Below are positions 27,788 through 36,583 of a stretch of 64,000 nucleotides of DNA, piece after piece. The DNA lies in the NCBI GenBank assembly GCA_022340285.1, contig JAJDOG010000024.1, positions 1 through 64,000 of the forward strand, written 5' to 3'. The first letter of the stretch is position 1. Each line of letters starts with the position of its first letter. A model generated the notes under the pieces. It had not been told where the DNA came from. It saw nothing but the letters and a program-made list of their open reading frames with translations, and did no database searches. Made by a program: the position numbers and the translations under genes. Source of the DNA: Betaproteobacteria bacterium. Lineage in GTDB: Bacteria; Pseudomonadota; Gammaproteobacteria; Burkholderiales; SG8-39.

Positions 27788-28564
27788 TCACCGGTGTTTC
27801 CACTCGGGCTTGCGCTTCTCCACGAAGGCGCGCATCCCCTCCTTCTGATCCTCGGTCGCAAAGAGCGCGTGGAACATGCGCCGCTCGAACAGGATTCCGG
27901 GGGTCAGGGCGCTCTCGTAGGCCTGATTGACGCACTCTTTCGCCGCCATGACCGCGGGCAGCGACATCTCCGCAATCGTGGCCGCGCATGCGATCGCCTC
28001 GTCCACTAGCTTCTCGGCAGGTACGACCCGCGATACCAGGCCGGCACGCTCGGCTTCCTGCGCATCCATCATGCGCGCAGTCAGGATGAGGTCCATGGCC
28101 TTCGCCTTGCCGACTGCACGCGGCAGGCGCTGGGTGCCGGTCGCGCCGGGGATCACGCCGATCTTGATCTCGGGTTGGCCGAACTTCGCCGTATCGGCGG
28201 CGATCAGGATATCGCAGGCCATCGCGAGCTCGCAGCCTCCGCCTAGCGCATAGCCTGCAATGGCCGCGATCACCGGCTTGCGCACTTTGCGGATGGTCTC
28301 CCAGTTGCGCGTGATGTACTCGGTCTTGTAGACGTCCATATAGCCCCAGTCCTTCATTGCCGCGATGTCCGCACCCGCGGCGAAGGCCTTCTCGTTGCCG
28401 GTGATGACGATCGCACCGATGTTCTCGTCTGCCTCGAAACTCGTGAGCGCATGACCGAGCTCGTCCATCAGTGCGTCGTTCAGCGCGTTGAGTGCCTTGG
28501 GACGATTGAGCGTGACCACTCCGACCCGGCCGCGAGCTTCGACGAGAATGTTCTGGTACGACAT
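27788..28564 (-). CDS. Enoyl-CoA hydratase
   Basis: A 258-residue crotonase-fold enzyme hydrating trans-2-enoyl-CoA in beta-oxidation. Both catalytic Glu positions are in place: [13 protein letters not shown] and [19 protein letters not shown]. The oxyanion segment [10 protein letters not shown] and the C-terminal KRKPEWKHR, typical of PaaF/Ech-type short-chain hydratases, are present. GGAGG precedes the ATG. The neighbours upstream on the same strand are an HpaI-type aldolase and paaY, so it might serve phenylacetate or general acyl-CoA breakdown. Confidence 0.93.
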   Translation of the reverse strand: MSYQNILVEARGRVGVVTLNRPKALNALNDALMDELGHALTSFEADENIGAIVITGNEKAFAAGADIAAMKDWGYMDVYKTEYITRNWETIRKVRKPVIAAIAGYALGGGCELAMACDILIAADTAKFGQPEIKIGVIPGATGTQRLPRAVGKAKAMDLILTARMMDAQEAERAGLVSRVVPAEKLVDEAIACAATIAEMSLPAVMAAKECVNQAYESALTPGILFERRMFHALFATEDQKEGMRAFVEKRKPEWKHR

Positions 28565-28633
28565 GGGTCCTCCGAAGAAAGAATGTTTGGTAAATGGGAG
28601 CCGCCCGTCTCGAGCGCGCCTCGGTCCTACTTC

Positions 28634-29407
28634 CTACTTGAGTGCTTGCGCGATCTGCCGTGCCGCCTGACCGAGCAGCATCACGTCGATGCCGACCGCG
28701 AGCAGCGTGAAACCTTTTTCCAGGTACGGACCCGCCGCCGCCGCGGCGCCGACGTAGATGCCGAGCGGTTTGCCTGCGGCCTCGCACGCGAGGCGCACGC
28801 CTTCGATGGCGGCGAGCACGTCGATATGGTCGACCTGACCGAGTCGACCCATGCTGCCCGACAGATCGTAGGGACCGACAAATACCGCATCCACGCCCGG
28901 CACGGCGATGATCGACTCGATGTTCTCGACCGCGGTGATGTGCTCGACTTGCACGATGACCGCAGTCGACTCGTTGGCGTTGGCAACATACTCCTGGAAG
29001 TCGAATCCGTAACCCTGTGCGCGGGCGAATCCCACGCCGCGGGTACCGAGCGGTGGATACTTGCAAAATGACACGATGGCCCGCGCCTGCTGCGCGGTAT
29101 TGACCATCGGGACCAGGACGCCCGCGGCGCCCGTATCGAGGGCCCGCTTCAGCGTGGCCTCTTGACTGTCGGGAACACGCAACACGCCCGGCACGCGCGC
29201 CGCCTGCAGGAGGCGTTGTGCCAGCATCGGGTCGAGCGGCGCATGCTCACAGTCGATGATCAACCAGTCAAGCCCTGCCGCCGACATCGCCTCCGACACC
29301 TCGGGCGCCGACAGAGTGACAAACGATCCGATCAACCGCTCTCCGCGGCGCAGCCGAGTTGCGAACGGCTCGCTCACGGTTGTCCCCACCGGGTCGCGAT
29401 GCTCCAC
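28634..29407 (-). CDS. HpcH/HpaI-type class II pyruvate aldolase
   Basis: A 257-residue TIM-barrel aldolase of the HpcH/HpaI/citrate-lyase-beta family, which cleaves 4-hydroxy-2-oxo acids to pyruvate plus an aldehyde using a divalent metal. The metal/substrate motifs IIDCEHAPLD, the PLGTRGVG segment (conserved Arg) and QVEH...VGPYDLSGSMG are visible. It starts at GTG 29407, 13 bases after the paaY stop, and is probably cotranscribed with paaY. The specific aldol substrate is not determinable; 2-keto-3-deoxy-sugar acids are the usual alternative to aromatic meta-cleavage products. Confidence 0.87.
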   Translation of the reverse strand: MEHRDPVGTTVSEPFATRLRRGERLIGSFVTLSAPEVSEAMSAAGLDWLIIDCEHAPLDPMLAQRLLQAARVPGVLRVPDSQEATLKRALDTGAAGVLVPMVNTAQQARAIVSFCKYPPLGTRGVGFARAQGYGFDFQEYVANANESTAVIVQVEHITAVENIESIIAVPGVDAVFVGPYDLSGSMGRLGQVDHIDVLAAIEGVRLACEAAGKPLGIYVGAAAAAGPYLEKGFTLLAVGIDVMLLGQAARQIAQALK

Positions 29408-29420
29408 TGCGGCGCAAACC

Positions 29421-30038
29421 TCATTCCTCCTCCGCTGTCTTCTTGTACTCGGAGAGGGGAATCACTTTCGGCAGCGCGAGCCGCTTGCGGTCCGCGTGCA
29501 CCTCGGTCAGGGCCTCCGTCTCGATCATCGTCGCGACGCACCTCACGGTGAGGTCCTGATACAGCGCAGTCGCGTCCTTCTTCCACGCCAGCTCCTCCGC
29601 GGTCAATTCACGGCGGACCTTTGCGGGAATTCCGGCGACCAGGCTGCGCGGCGGCACGATCATCTCGGCCTTGACGAAGGCGAGCGCGGCGACGATCGCC
29701 GACTCGCCGATCACCGCGTTGTCATTCACGACTGCGTGGATTCCGACCATCGCGTTGCGCTCGATCGTCGCCCCGTGGATCACGGCACCGTGGCCGATAT
29801 GGCCGTCTTCCGCGATCACCGTGTCCTTGGCGGGAAATCCATGGATGATGCAGCAGTCCTGAACGTTCGCGCCGCGCTCGATGACCAGGCGACCGAAATC
29901 CCCGCGCAGCGATGCGCACGGCCCGATGTAGACGCCCGGGCCGACAATCACGTCGCCGATCAACACCGCGGAAGGGTGCACGTATGCGGTGGAATGAACC
30001 ACCGGCACGACGCCGTCAATCGAGTAGACTTTCACCAT
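29421..30038 (-). CDS. paaY: PaaY-type hexapeptide-repeat protein (gamma-carbonic-anhydrase fold)
   Basis: A 205-residue left-handed beta-helix protein with hexapeptide repeats and gamma-class carbonic anhydrase-like residues ([36 protein letters not shown]). The extended C-terminal tail ([19 protein letters not shown]) is characteristic of PaaY, a thioesterase-like accessory protein of phenylacetate degradation. No other paa gene is present. It is divergent from the GDPD gene, with only 35 bases between the two starts, and it leads the minus-strand run paaY-aldolase-hydratase. Confidence 0.88.
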   Translation of the reverse strand: MVKVYSIDGVVPVVHSTAYVHPSAVLIGDVIVGPGVYIGPCASLRGDFGRLVIERGANVQDCCIIHGFPAKDTVIAEDGHIGHGAVIHGATIERNAMVGIHAVVNDNAVIGESAIVAALAFVKAEMIVPPRSLVAGIPAKVRRELTAEELAWKKDATALYQDLTVRCVATMIETEALTEVHADRKRLALPKVIPLSEYKKTAEEE

Positions 30039-30073
30039 GCTGTTGTCAGGCAGATCGGGACGGATTCTATCGC

Positions 30074-31057
30074 ATGCGGTGGTGCGGAACGCGGCTCGGA
30101 ATACTGCTTATCCTTGCACTCGCCATGACGCGCGCAGCGGCGCTTGACCTGCAGGGTCATCGCGGCGCGCGCGGCCTTGCGCCGGAGAACACGCTGCCCG
30201 CGTTCGCGCGCGCACTCGCGATCGGCGTCACCACTCTCGAGCTCGACTGCGGCGTGACGCGCGACGGCGTCGTCGTGGTCAGCCACAACCGCGCGCTCGA
30301 TCCCACCATCACACGCGGCCCGGACGGGGAGTGGTTGCCCGATTCCCCGCTCATCAGCGCTCTGGATGCGGCAACGCTCGCGCGCTTCGATGTCGGGCGT
30401 ATCCGCCCGGGCTCCGACTACGCGCGTCGCTTTCCCGAGCAGCTCGGTATGGACGGCGTGCGTATTCCGCGTCTGGCGGAAGTCTTCGAGCTCGCGCACC
30501 GCGCGGGAAATCGGACGGTGCGATTCAACATCGAGACGAAGATCGACCCGGCCCGGCCCGAGGAGACCGTCGGCCCGCAAGCGTTCGCACGCGCTCTGAT
30601 CGCGGTCGCACGCGAGCACGGCGTCGCAAACCGAACCATTGTCCAGTCGTTCGACTGGCGCACCCTCCGGATCGTGCAGGCCGAGGCGCCGGAGATCGCC
30701 ACCGCCTATCTCACCATCCAGCAGCCCGGCGAGGACAACATTCGCGCCGGCGACGAGGGTTCGCCGTGGACCGCCGGCATGCGCTATCGCGACCACGGCT
30801 CGGTGCCCAGGATGGTCAAAGCCGCGGGCGGCGCGATCTGGTCGCCCTACTATCGCGACCTGACGGCCGCGCTGCTGGATGAATCGCACCGTCTCGGCCT
30901 GAAAGTGATTGCGTGGACGGTCAACGATCGCGGGGAGCTGGACCGCTTGATCGGCCTGGGCGTGGACGGCATCATCTCGGACTTTCCGGACCGGCTGCGC
31001 GAGGCGGCGGACGCGAACGGGCTGCCATTGCCTCCACCGACGCCAGTCGAGCCCTAG
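30074..31057 (+). CDS. Glycerophosphodiester phosphodiesterase, exported
   Basis: A 327-residue GDPD-family enzyme hydrolysing glycerophosphodiesters to glycerol-3-phosphate and an alcohol. It has a Sec signal ([16 protein letters not shown]), so it acts in the periplasm. Catalytic motifs are intact: [32 protein letters not shown] and FNIETKID, with VIAWTVND near the C-terminus. The tracked ORF starts inside the opposite paaY gene at 29912; ATG 30074 directly precedes the signal peptide. The YiiX-like gene follows 59 bases downstream. Confidence 0.92.
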   Translation: MRWCGTRLGILLILALAMTRAAALDLQGHRGARGLAPENTLPAFARALAIGVTTLELDCGVTRDGVVVVSHNRALDPTITRGPDGEWLPDSPLISALDAATLARFDVGRIRPGSDYARRFPEQLGMDGVRIPRLAEVFELAHRAGNRTVRFNIETKIDPARPEETVGPQAFARALIAVAREHGVANRTIVQSFDWRTLRIVQAEAPEIATAYLTIQQPGEDNIRAGDEGSPWTAGMRYRDHGSVPRMVKAAGGAIWSPYYRDLTAALLDESHRLGLKVIAWTVNDRGELDRLIGLGVDGIISDFPDRLREAADANGLPLPPPTPVEP

Positions 31058-31116
31058 TTCAGTCGCGCATCCTCGCGGCGCCTGCAACCGTACTTCAGGC
31101 AAGGAGGGTTGCAACG

Positions 31117-31923
31117 ATGGGGTGGGTCAACGAATTTGCCGGCCGCAGGCTTGCGCGTTTCCTGACGCAGCCGGTCCGGCAAAGCACCCAAATCGCCACC
31201 GCCACCCACGAACAGCTCGCGGCGGCACTGCAGCCCGCCGACGTAGTGCTCCTCGAGGGCAACACCCGCGTCAGCGTGGCGATCAAGTACCTCACCCAGT
31301 CGACGTGGTCGCATGCGGCGCTCTACATTGGCGATGCGCTGCCGCCCGGCAAGCCGTGGCAGCTTCCGCGAGTCCTTGTGGAAGCTGATCTCGAGGAGGG
31401 CGTGCGTGCTGTCCCGCTAGCGAACTACGCGCGCATGCATACACGTATCTGCCGCGCCGTGGGTTTGAGCGACGCGGATCGGAAGCGAGTGGTCGGATAC
31501 GTCGTCGACCGCATCGGCCAGCAGTACGATCTCAAGAACGTCTTCGACCTTGCGCGTTATCTGCTTCCGGTGCCTCCCGTCCCCACGCGATTCCGGCGGC
31601 GCATGCTCGCGCTGGGCAGCGGCGATCCGACCCGCGCGATATGCTCCACACTCATCGCGCAGGCGTTCCAGGCGGTACGTTATCCGATCCTCCCCGAAGT
31701 CCGGCGGGAATGGGCGGACGATCCCGCGTCCGCGGATTTTTTCGCGGACGTCTATCGCATCCGTCACCACAGCCTGTTCGCGCCACGCGATTTCGACATC
31801 TCGCCGTTCTTCCAGATCGTCAAGCCGACGATCGAAAGCGGATTCGACTACCGCGCTCTGCGATGGGATGACGCGGCGGACAGCGCGGAACGGTCTCGAC
31901 CCAGCGAAGCGGACGCAGCCTGA
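31117..31923 (+). CDS. YiiX/YebB-like permuted NlpC/P60 cysteine hydrolase
   Basis: A 268-residue protein with the circularly permuted papain-like arrangement. The early His lies in YLTQSTWSHAALYIGD and the late Cys in RAICSTLIAQAFQ. No signal peptide is evident. AAGGAGG lies about 9 bases before ATG 31117. The usual role of the family is amide or ester hydrolysis in cell-envelope or lipid metabolism, but the substrate is unknown. It is convergent with the hydantoin-cluster unit, with 17 bases between stop codons. Confidence 0.78.
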   Translation: MGWVNEFAGRRLARFLTQPVRQSTQIATATHEQLAAALQPADVVLLEGNTRVSVAIKYLTQSTWSHAALYIGDALPPGKPWQLPRVLVEADLEEGVRAVPLANYARMHTRICRAVGLSDADRKRVVGYVVDRIGQQYDLKNVFDLARYLLPVPPVPTRFRRRMLALGSGDPTRAICSTLIAQAFQAVRYPILPEVRREWADDPASADFFADVYRIRHHSLFAPRDFDISPFFQIVKPTIESGFDYRALRWDDAADSAERSRPSEADAA

Positions 31924-31940
31924 CGCGAACCCGGATCCAC

Positions 31941-33359
31941 TCAGCGCGGCGCGCCGCCCGTGACGAGGCCCGCGAGCGCCACGACGGCGTGGGTGAAGCA
32001 TTCGGCGGGCGCGCGCGTCAATCCGGCGCCGACCTGACCGACGCCCGGCTCCCGGTGCGCGATCCCCGTGTTGATTGCCGGGAGAATGCCCGTGTCCACG
32101 ACCTTGCGCACGTCAATGCCCGCGGGCGTCCCGGCGAATTCGAGCTGCGGGATGGTAAAGGCGGCGTTTTGCCCGAGCGTGATGTGCAGCATTTCCATCG
32201 TGTTCGCGAGCGCAAGCTGCGGCGTGCCGCCGACGAACTGCACGATCGCCGGCGCCGCGGCCATCGCGAATCCACCGATCCCGGCGGTCTCGGTGATCGC
32301 GCTGTCGCCAATGTCGCGCGCCGCGTCCGCACGCGTATACCCGGAGAAGTAAAGACCCTCCACCATGGGAGCGGGAGCGGTGAACCACGTGTCGCCGGTG
32401 CCGCTCACGCGAATGCCGAACTCGACGCCGTTGCGCGCCATCGTCGTGACCATGCTGCTCCCGGGCACCCCCCGCGCCGCGTCGAGCATGTTCTTGCACG
32501 CGGCCATGCTGACGTTGAGAAAGAAGAAGTCGTTGCCGACCACGAACTCCAGCGCGTCCGCAGCGTCGCGCGCGGAGATGCCGGCCTTCAGCGCGCCGAG
32601 CACGAGTTGCTTCATCAGGAGTCCGCTGGCCGCGACGTTTCGGTTGTGCATCTCGTCGCCCATGTGGAGCGCGCGCGCCATGAGCGGCTTCAACTCGATC
32701 GGACCGATCGCGTGCAAGGCAGCCTCGACCACCGGCGCGAGATGTGAGGCCATCCAGCGCAATCGGTCGAGCACTTCGGGGCTGTTCGCGCCGTAGCGGA
32801 GCACCTTGCCGAGTCCCTCGTTGAGATTGCTGTAGGTCATGTTGCCGTGACGCGCATTACGCACGATCCAGACCGGCATGGACGGGCTGATCACGCCGGC
32901 CATGGGGCCTACCGCACCGTGGTGATGACATGGTGCGAAACTGATCTCGCCCCGCCCGGCGATCTCGCGCGCCTCCTCGGCATCACGCGCCCAGCCTTCC
33001 AGCATCGCCGCGCCGATCACGGCTCCCTGCATCGGCCCGCACATGGTGTCCCAGCCGATCGGCGGCCCCGAATGCAGCAATGTGCGGCTCCCCATACCGC
33101 GAATGACTTCGCGCGCGATACCGATCCCCTCCAGCACGGGTTCCGCGTCCAGGTAGGCCGCAAAAGCCTGCCGGTTTGCATCTTCGACCACAGGATTGCC
33201 GACCAGGTTGGCGAGCGCGCGAACGACCTGCGCGTCACCGCCTGCCGGTGGCGACCATTGCACGCGAGTTACCGGGACACCTGCGGCAGCGATCGGATCG
33301 GCGAATGCGTCGATCCCGAGATTGACGACGGAGAGAGGATTGCCGATGAGGGTGCTCAT
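31941..33359 (-). CDS. DUF1116 protein (YlbE/AllG-like carbamoyltransferase subunit)
   Basis: A 472-residue DUF1116 protein, the family of E. coli YlbE/AllG, which with FdrA (AllF) and YlbF (AllH) forms oxamate carbamoyltransferase. Visible family segments include RTLLHSGPPIGWDTMCGPMQ, APCHHHGAVGPMAGV and ALHMGDEMHNRN. It is probably cytosolic. The start overlaps the fdrA stop by four bases, so the two proteins are made in step and probably form a complex. It is the last gene of the eight-gene unit beginning at hyuA. The YlbF-like third subunit (DUF2877) is not found here. Confidence 0.88.
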   Translation of the reverse strand: MSTLIGNPLSVVNLGIDAFADPIAAAGVPVTRVQWSPPAGGDAQVVRALANLVGNPVVEDANRQAFAAYLDAEPVLEGIGIAREVIRGMGSRTLLHSGPPIGWDTMCGPMQGAVIGAAMLEGWARDAEEAREIAGRGEISFAPCHHHGAVGPMAGVISPSMPVWIVRNARHGNMTYSNLNEGLGKVLRYGANSPEVLDRLRWMASHLAPVVEAALHAIGPIELKPLMARALHMGDEMHNRNVAASGLLMKQLVLGALKAGISARDAADALEFVVGNDFFFLNVSMAACKNMLDAARGVPGSSMVTTMARNGVEFGIRVSGTGDTWFTAPAPMVEGLYFSGYTRADAARDIGDSAITETAGIGGFAMAAAPAIVQFVGGTPQLALANTMEMLHITLGQNAAFTIPQLEFAGTPAGIDVRKVVDTGILPAINTGIAHREPGVGQVGAGLTRAPAECFTHAVVALAGLVTGGAPR

Positions 33360-34945
33360 GCCTTTCTCCGTTTGCTTGCCGACCGACTCGGTGCGGCGGC
33401 GGTGCCGCGCTTGGCGATCGCGGCGGCGATGCGTATCGCGTCGGCGTTGCTCTGGCCCAGCACGACACCGGCGTCACGAAGTGTCGCCTCCTGGCGCGGA
33501 AGATCCTGCGGATCGTCGGCGGTGCCGCAGAGGAATGCGACGAACGCGATTTGACGCTTGCGGCGCTTGGCCGCGGCCTGCGCGGTGCGAATGGCGGGCA
33601 CCATTTCGGCGGACGGATCCGGGTGAGCGCCATGGCCCAGCACGACGTCGAGCACGATGACGGCGACCTCGGGATCTTCCGCCTCGCGCAGGATCCGGTC
33701 ATTTCGCAACCTGTGGTCGATCATCGGATGCGGCCGGCCACGCGTGAACTCGTCGGCACCGAGATCGATGACCGTGTGACCGTGGCTCGTCCAGGGGTTA
33801 CGAAGCGCGAACTTCTTGTGCACCGGTGCGTTCGACCAGACCTCGTCCCCAAGGGCCGCGCCGAGTAGCCAGGATGCTTCGTAGGCGAACGTGCCCCCGC
33901 TGTACAGGCCTCGCACACAGCGCTGGCCGCGCGCGAAGCGTGCCCGGAAGGGCGGTGCACGCGCTGCGGTGCGGCGCGCCGGCGCCCGACGCGCCGCAAG
34001 CGAAGTCGCGATACGGGCTGCATCCTCGAGCGTCCGGGCGTAGTGCAAGTTCCCGTCCTTTGCCGCGGGCGGCTCGGCGCCTACGAAGCATACGACGGTC
34101 GGCTTCCGGATCTTGCGGGCGGCGGCGAGGACATTGCGGGCGATGCTCGGAGCTGGCGGCTTGGAGACGAGCACCAGCACCCGGGTGCCCCGATCCCCGG
34201 CGAGCGCCTGGATTCCGGCGAGCATCGACACGCCGCCCACCGCTTCGGAGAGATCGCGGCCGCCCGTGCCGAGCGCGTGGGACACGCCCTGGCCATAGCG
34301 ATCGATGAGCGAGGTGATTTGCTGAAGTCCGGTCCCGGATGCGCCCACGCAGCCGATCACGCCACGGCGCACGACATTCGCGAAGGCGAGCGGGACGCCG
34401 TTCACGATCGCCGTCCCGCAGTCCGGGCCCATCACGAGGAGGTTCCGTGCCTGCGCGAGCGACTTGATCGCGACCTCGTCCTCGACCGAGACGCCATCGC
34501 TGAAGAGCATCACGTTCAGTCCGAGTCGCAGCGCCTTCATCGCCTCGGCCGCCGCATACTCGCCGGGCACCGAGACGAGCGCGAGATTTGATTGCGGTGC
34601 TGCGGCGATCGCCATGGCGGTCGAACGCGGCGCGACCGGTTCGGGTCCTCCGCCGTGCGCGGCCGGCGCCAGCGCACTCGTTGCAAGGCTTCGCTCGGCT
34701 TCGCCGAGCGCGCCGGCGAGCGCCTTGTCGCTCGTCGCCCGCACGACGATGAGCACGTCGCTCGGACGGGCATCGGTGTCGTCTGTCAGCAGACCGGTTT
34801 GGCGCAGAAGATCGACATTGCCCTCGGTCGCCATGACGAGCGACGCCTGCTCGACACCGGGCATCGCCGCGAGCGCGGCGGATAACTTCATGAGCGCGAT
34901 CGAATCGCGGTATGCGCCGCGAACGATTCGCGTGGCGGTGGCCAT
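33356..34945 (-). CDS. fdrA: FdrA-family acyl/carbamoyltransferase-like subunit
   Basis: A 529-residue FdrA-type protein, built like succinyl-CoA synthetase alpha plus beta-like domains. The segments MGPDCGTAIVNGVPLAFAN and GCVGASGTGLQQITSLID (CoA-ligase-like loop) lie near residues 175-215. A variable, Arg/Ala-rich linker near 310-335 leads to the C-terminal domain with RGLYSGGTFAYEAS and GADEFTRGRPHPMID. In E. coli this family (AllF) is part of oxamate carbamoyltransferase in allantoin breakdown. GGGAG precedes the ATG. Its position between an ABC importer and DUF1116 suggests it acts on the imported, ring-opened ureide. Confidence 0.88.
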   Translation of the reverse strand: MATATRIVRGAYRDSIALMKLSAALAAMPGVEQASLVMATEGNVDLLRQTGLLTDDTDARPSDVLIVVRATSDKALAGALGEAERSLATSALAPAAHGGGPEPVAPRSTAMAIAAAPQSNLALVSVPGEYAAAEAMKALRLGLNVMLFSDGVSVEDEVAIKSLAQARNLLVMGPDCGTAIVNGVPLAFANVVRRGVIGCVGASGTGLQQITSLIDRYGQGVSHALGTGGRDLSEAVGGVSMLAGIQALAGDRGTRVLVLVSKPPAPSIARNVLAAARKIRKPTVVCFVGAEPPAAKDGNLHYARTLEDAARIATSLAARRAPARRTAARAPPFRARFARGQRCVRGLYSGGTFAYEASWLLGAALGDEVWSNAPVHKKFALRNPWTSHGHTVIDLGADEFTRGRPHPMIDHRLRNDRILREAEDPEVAVIVLDVVLGHGAHPDPSAEMVPAIRTAQAAAKRRKRQIAFVAFLCGTADDPQDLPRQEATLRDAGVVLGQSNADAIRIAAAIAKRGTAAAPSRSASKRRKA

Positions 34946-34979
34946 GACTGTACTCCCTGGTTATCCCTGTCCGCTTCGC

Positions 34980-35732
34980 CTACTTGCCGGACCAGTGCAC
35001 GAACCGCTTCTCCATCAGGAGAAACAGCAGATTGAGGCCGTACCCGAGCGCGCCTGCCGCGAAGATCGCCGCGTACATGTCGGGCATCTCGAAGAGCTGC
35101 TGGGCCTCGAACACGCGCTGGCCAAGGCCGTCGGTGGAGCCGATGAACATCTCCGCAACCACGACGATCACCAGCGCAAGCGATACCCCGTTGCGCAAGC
35201 CCACGAAGGTCTGCGGCAGCGACTCTAGCAGCATCACGTCCGTGAGCACCCGAAACCGCGTCGCGCCCATCACCTTGGCGGCGAGCAGCCGGGTCTTGCG
35301 GGCGTTCATGACGCCGTACGCGACGTTGAACAGGATCACCAGCGCCGCGCCGAATGCCGCGACCAGGATCTTGGTCAGATCGCCGACGCCGAAGATCACC
35401 AGGAAGAGCGGAAACATGGCCGAGGCCGGCGTCGAGCGGAAGAAGTCGATCACGAATTCGACCGACCGGTAGATCCGCTCGTTCGATCCCAGCGCGACGC
35501 CGATCGGAATCGCGATCACCGCCGCGATCGCGGTCGCATAAGCGGTCCGCTCGACCGTGCGCCAGAAATCGTAGCCGAGCTTTCCGCCGGCCATTCCCTT
35601 CACCAGCGCGGCGAAGGCGGCCTCCGGGGGAGGCAGCAGCACCGGGTCGACCACTCGCGCCCACACGGCCAGATACCAGACAACGATCAGGCCGGCGACC
35701 CCGACGAGCGGCAGGAGCGATTCGCGTTTCAT
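34980..35732 (-). CDS. ABC transporter permease (SsuC/TauC type)
   Basis: A 250-residue inner-membrane permease with about six hydrophobic segments. The BPD-transport EAA loop is around LESLPQTFVGLRNGVSLALV. It belongs with the adjacent ATPase (10-base gap) and binding protein as a taurine/sulfonate/pyrimidine-precursor-type importer. As part of the hydantoin/ureide operon it most likely brings in the cyclic substrate. Confidence 0.92.
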   Translation of the reverse strand: MKRESLLPLVGVAGLIVVWYLAVWARVVDPVLLPPPEAAFAALVKGMAGGKLGYDFWRTVERTAYATAIAAVIAIPIGVALGSNERIYRSVEFVIDFFRSTPASAMFPLFLVIFGVGDLTKILVAAFGAALVILFNVAYGVMNARKTRLLAAKVMGATRFRVLTDVMLLESLPQTFVGLRNGVSLALVIVVVAEMFIGSTDGLGQRVFEAQQLFEMPDMYAAIFAAGALGYGLNLLFLLMEKRFVHWSGK

Positions 35733-35742
35733 GGGTGCACGC

Positions 35743-36564
35743 TCATGCCTTGCGCACTTCGCGCTGGAAGATCTCCAGGCAGTGGCCCTTCAGGTGAACG
35801 TACGCCGGATCGGACAGCGTCTCGTCGCTGCGCGGGCGCGGCAGAAGCACGTCGGGGAAGGCGGCGATCGTCGCCGGGCGGCGCGAAAGAAGCAGCACGC
35901 GATCGGCGAGATACACCGCCTCTTCCAGGTCGTGCGATACCAGCACCATCGTCGTGCGGGTCTCGTTGAACACGCGCTGGAGCTGATCGCGCATGAACAG
36001 CGTCATCTCGTAGTCGAGCGCCGAGAACGGCTCGTCCAGGAACAGCACCTCGGGATCGACCACCAGCGCGCGCATGATCGACACCAGCTGCTGCTGTCCG
36101 CCGGAAAGCTCGTACGGGTAGCGCGTCAGGTCGATCTTCACGCCGAGGTGCGCGACCAGCCGGTCGACGCGCCGCGCGCGCTCCGCCGCGTCCATCTTCG
36201 CGATCTTGAGCGGGTACTCGATGTTCTTCCACGCCGACATCCACGGAAAGAGCGCCTCGCGGTAGTTCTGGAAGACGTACCCGATCTTGGTCTCGCGGAG
36301 CGGCTTGCCGCCGAAGAGGATCGTCCCCGCGTCAGCCGGGATCAGGCCGGCAATCAGGTTGATCAGCGTCGACTTGCCGCACCCGTTCGGCCCGAACACC
36401 GATACAAACCTGCCGCGCGGCACGTCGAGGTCGAAGTTGTCGTAGACGGGCGCGCCCTGGAAGCACTTCGTCAGGCCGCGGATCGTGATGTGCACGGGCT
36501 CGGCCGCAGGCCGCTCCGAGCGATCCGTCGCACCGCTTGCCTTCGCCGTCGCGGCCTGCCCCAT
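35743..36564 (-). CDS. ABC transporter ATP-binding protein (SsuB/TauB type)
   Basis: A 273-residue ABC ATPase with Walker A GPNGCGKST, signature LSGGQQQ, Walker B VLFLDEPFSALD and the H-loop LVSHDLEEA. The first 25 residues are a polar extension before the fold. It energises the neighbouring permease. The gaps to binding protein and permease are 19 and 10 bases. Confidence 0.95.
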   Translation of the reverse strand: MGQAATAKASGATDRSERPAAEPVHITIRGLTKCFQGAPVYDNFDLDVPRGRFVSVFGPNGCGKSTLINLIAGLIPADAGTILFGGKPLRETKIGYVFQNYREALFPWMSAWKNIEYPLKIAKMDAAERARRVDRLVAHLGVKIDLTRYPYELSGGQQQLVSIMRALVVDPEVLFLDEPFSALDYEMTLFMRDQLQRVFNETRTTMVLVSHDLEEAVYLADRVLLLSRRPATIAAFPDVLLPRPRSDETLSDPAYVHLKGHCLEIFQREVRKA

Positions 36565-36583
36565 CGCCCGCCTCTCGCCGGGC

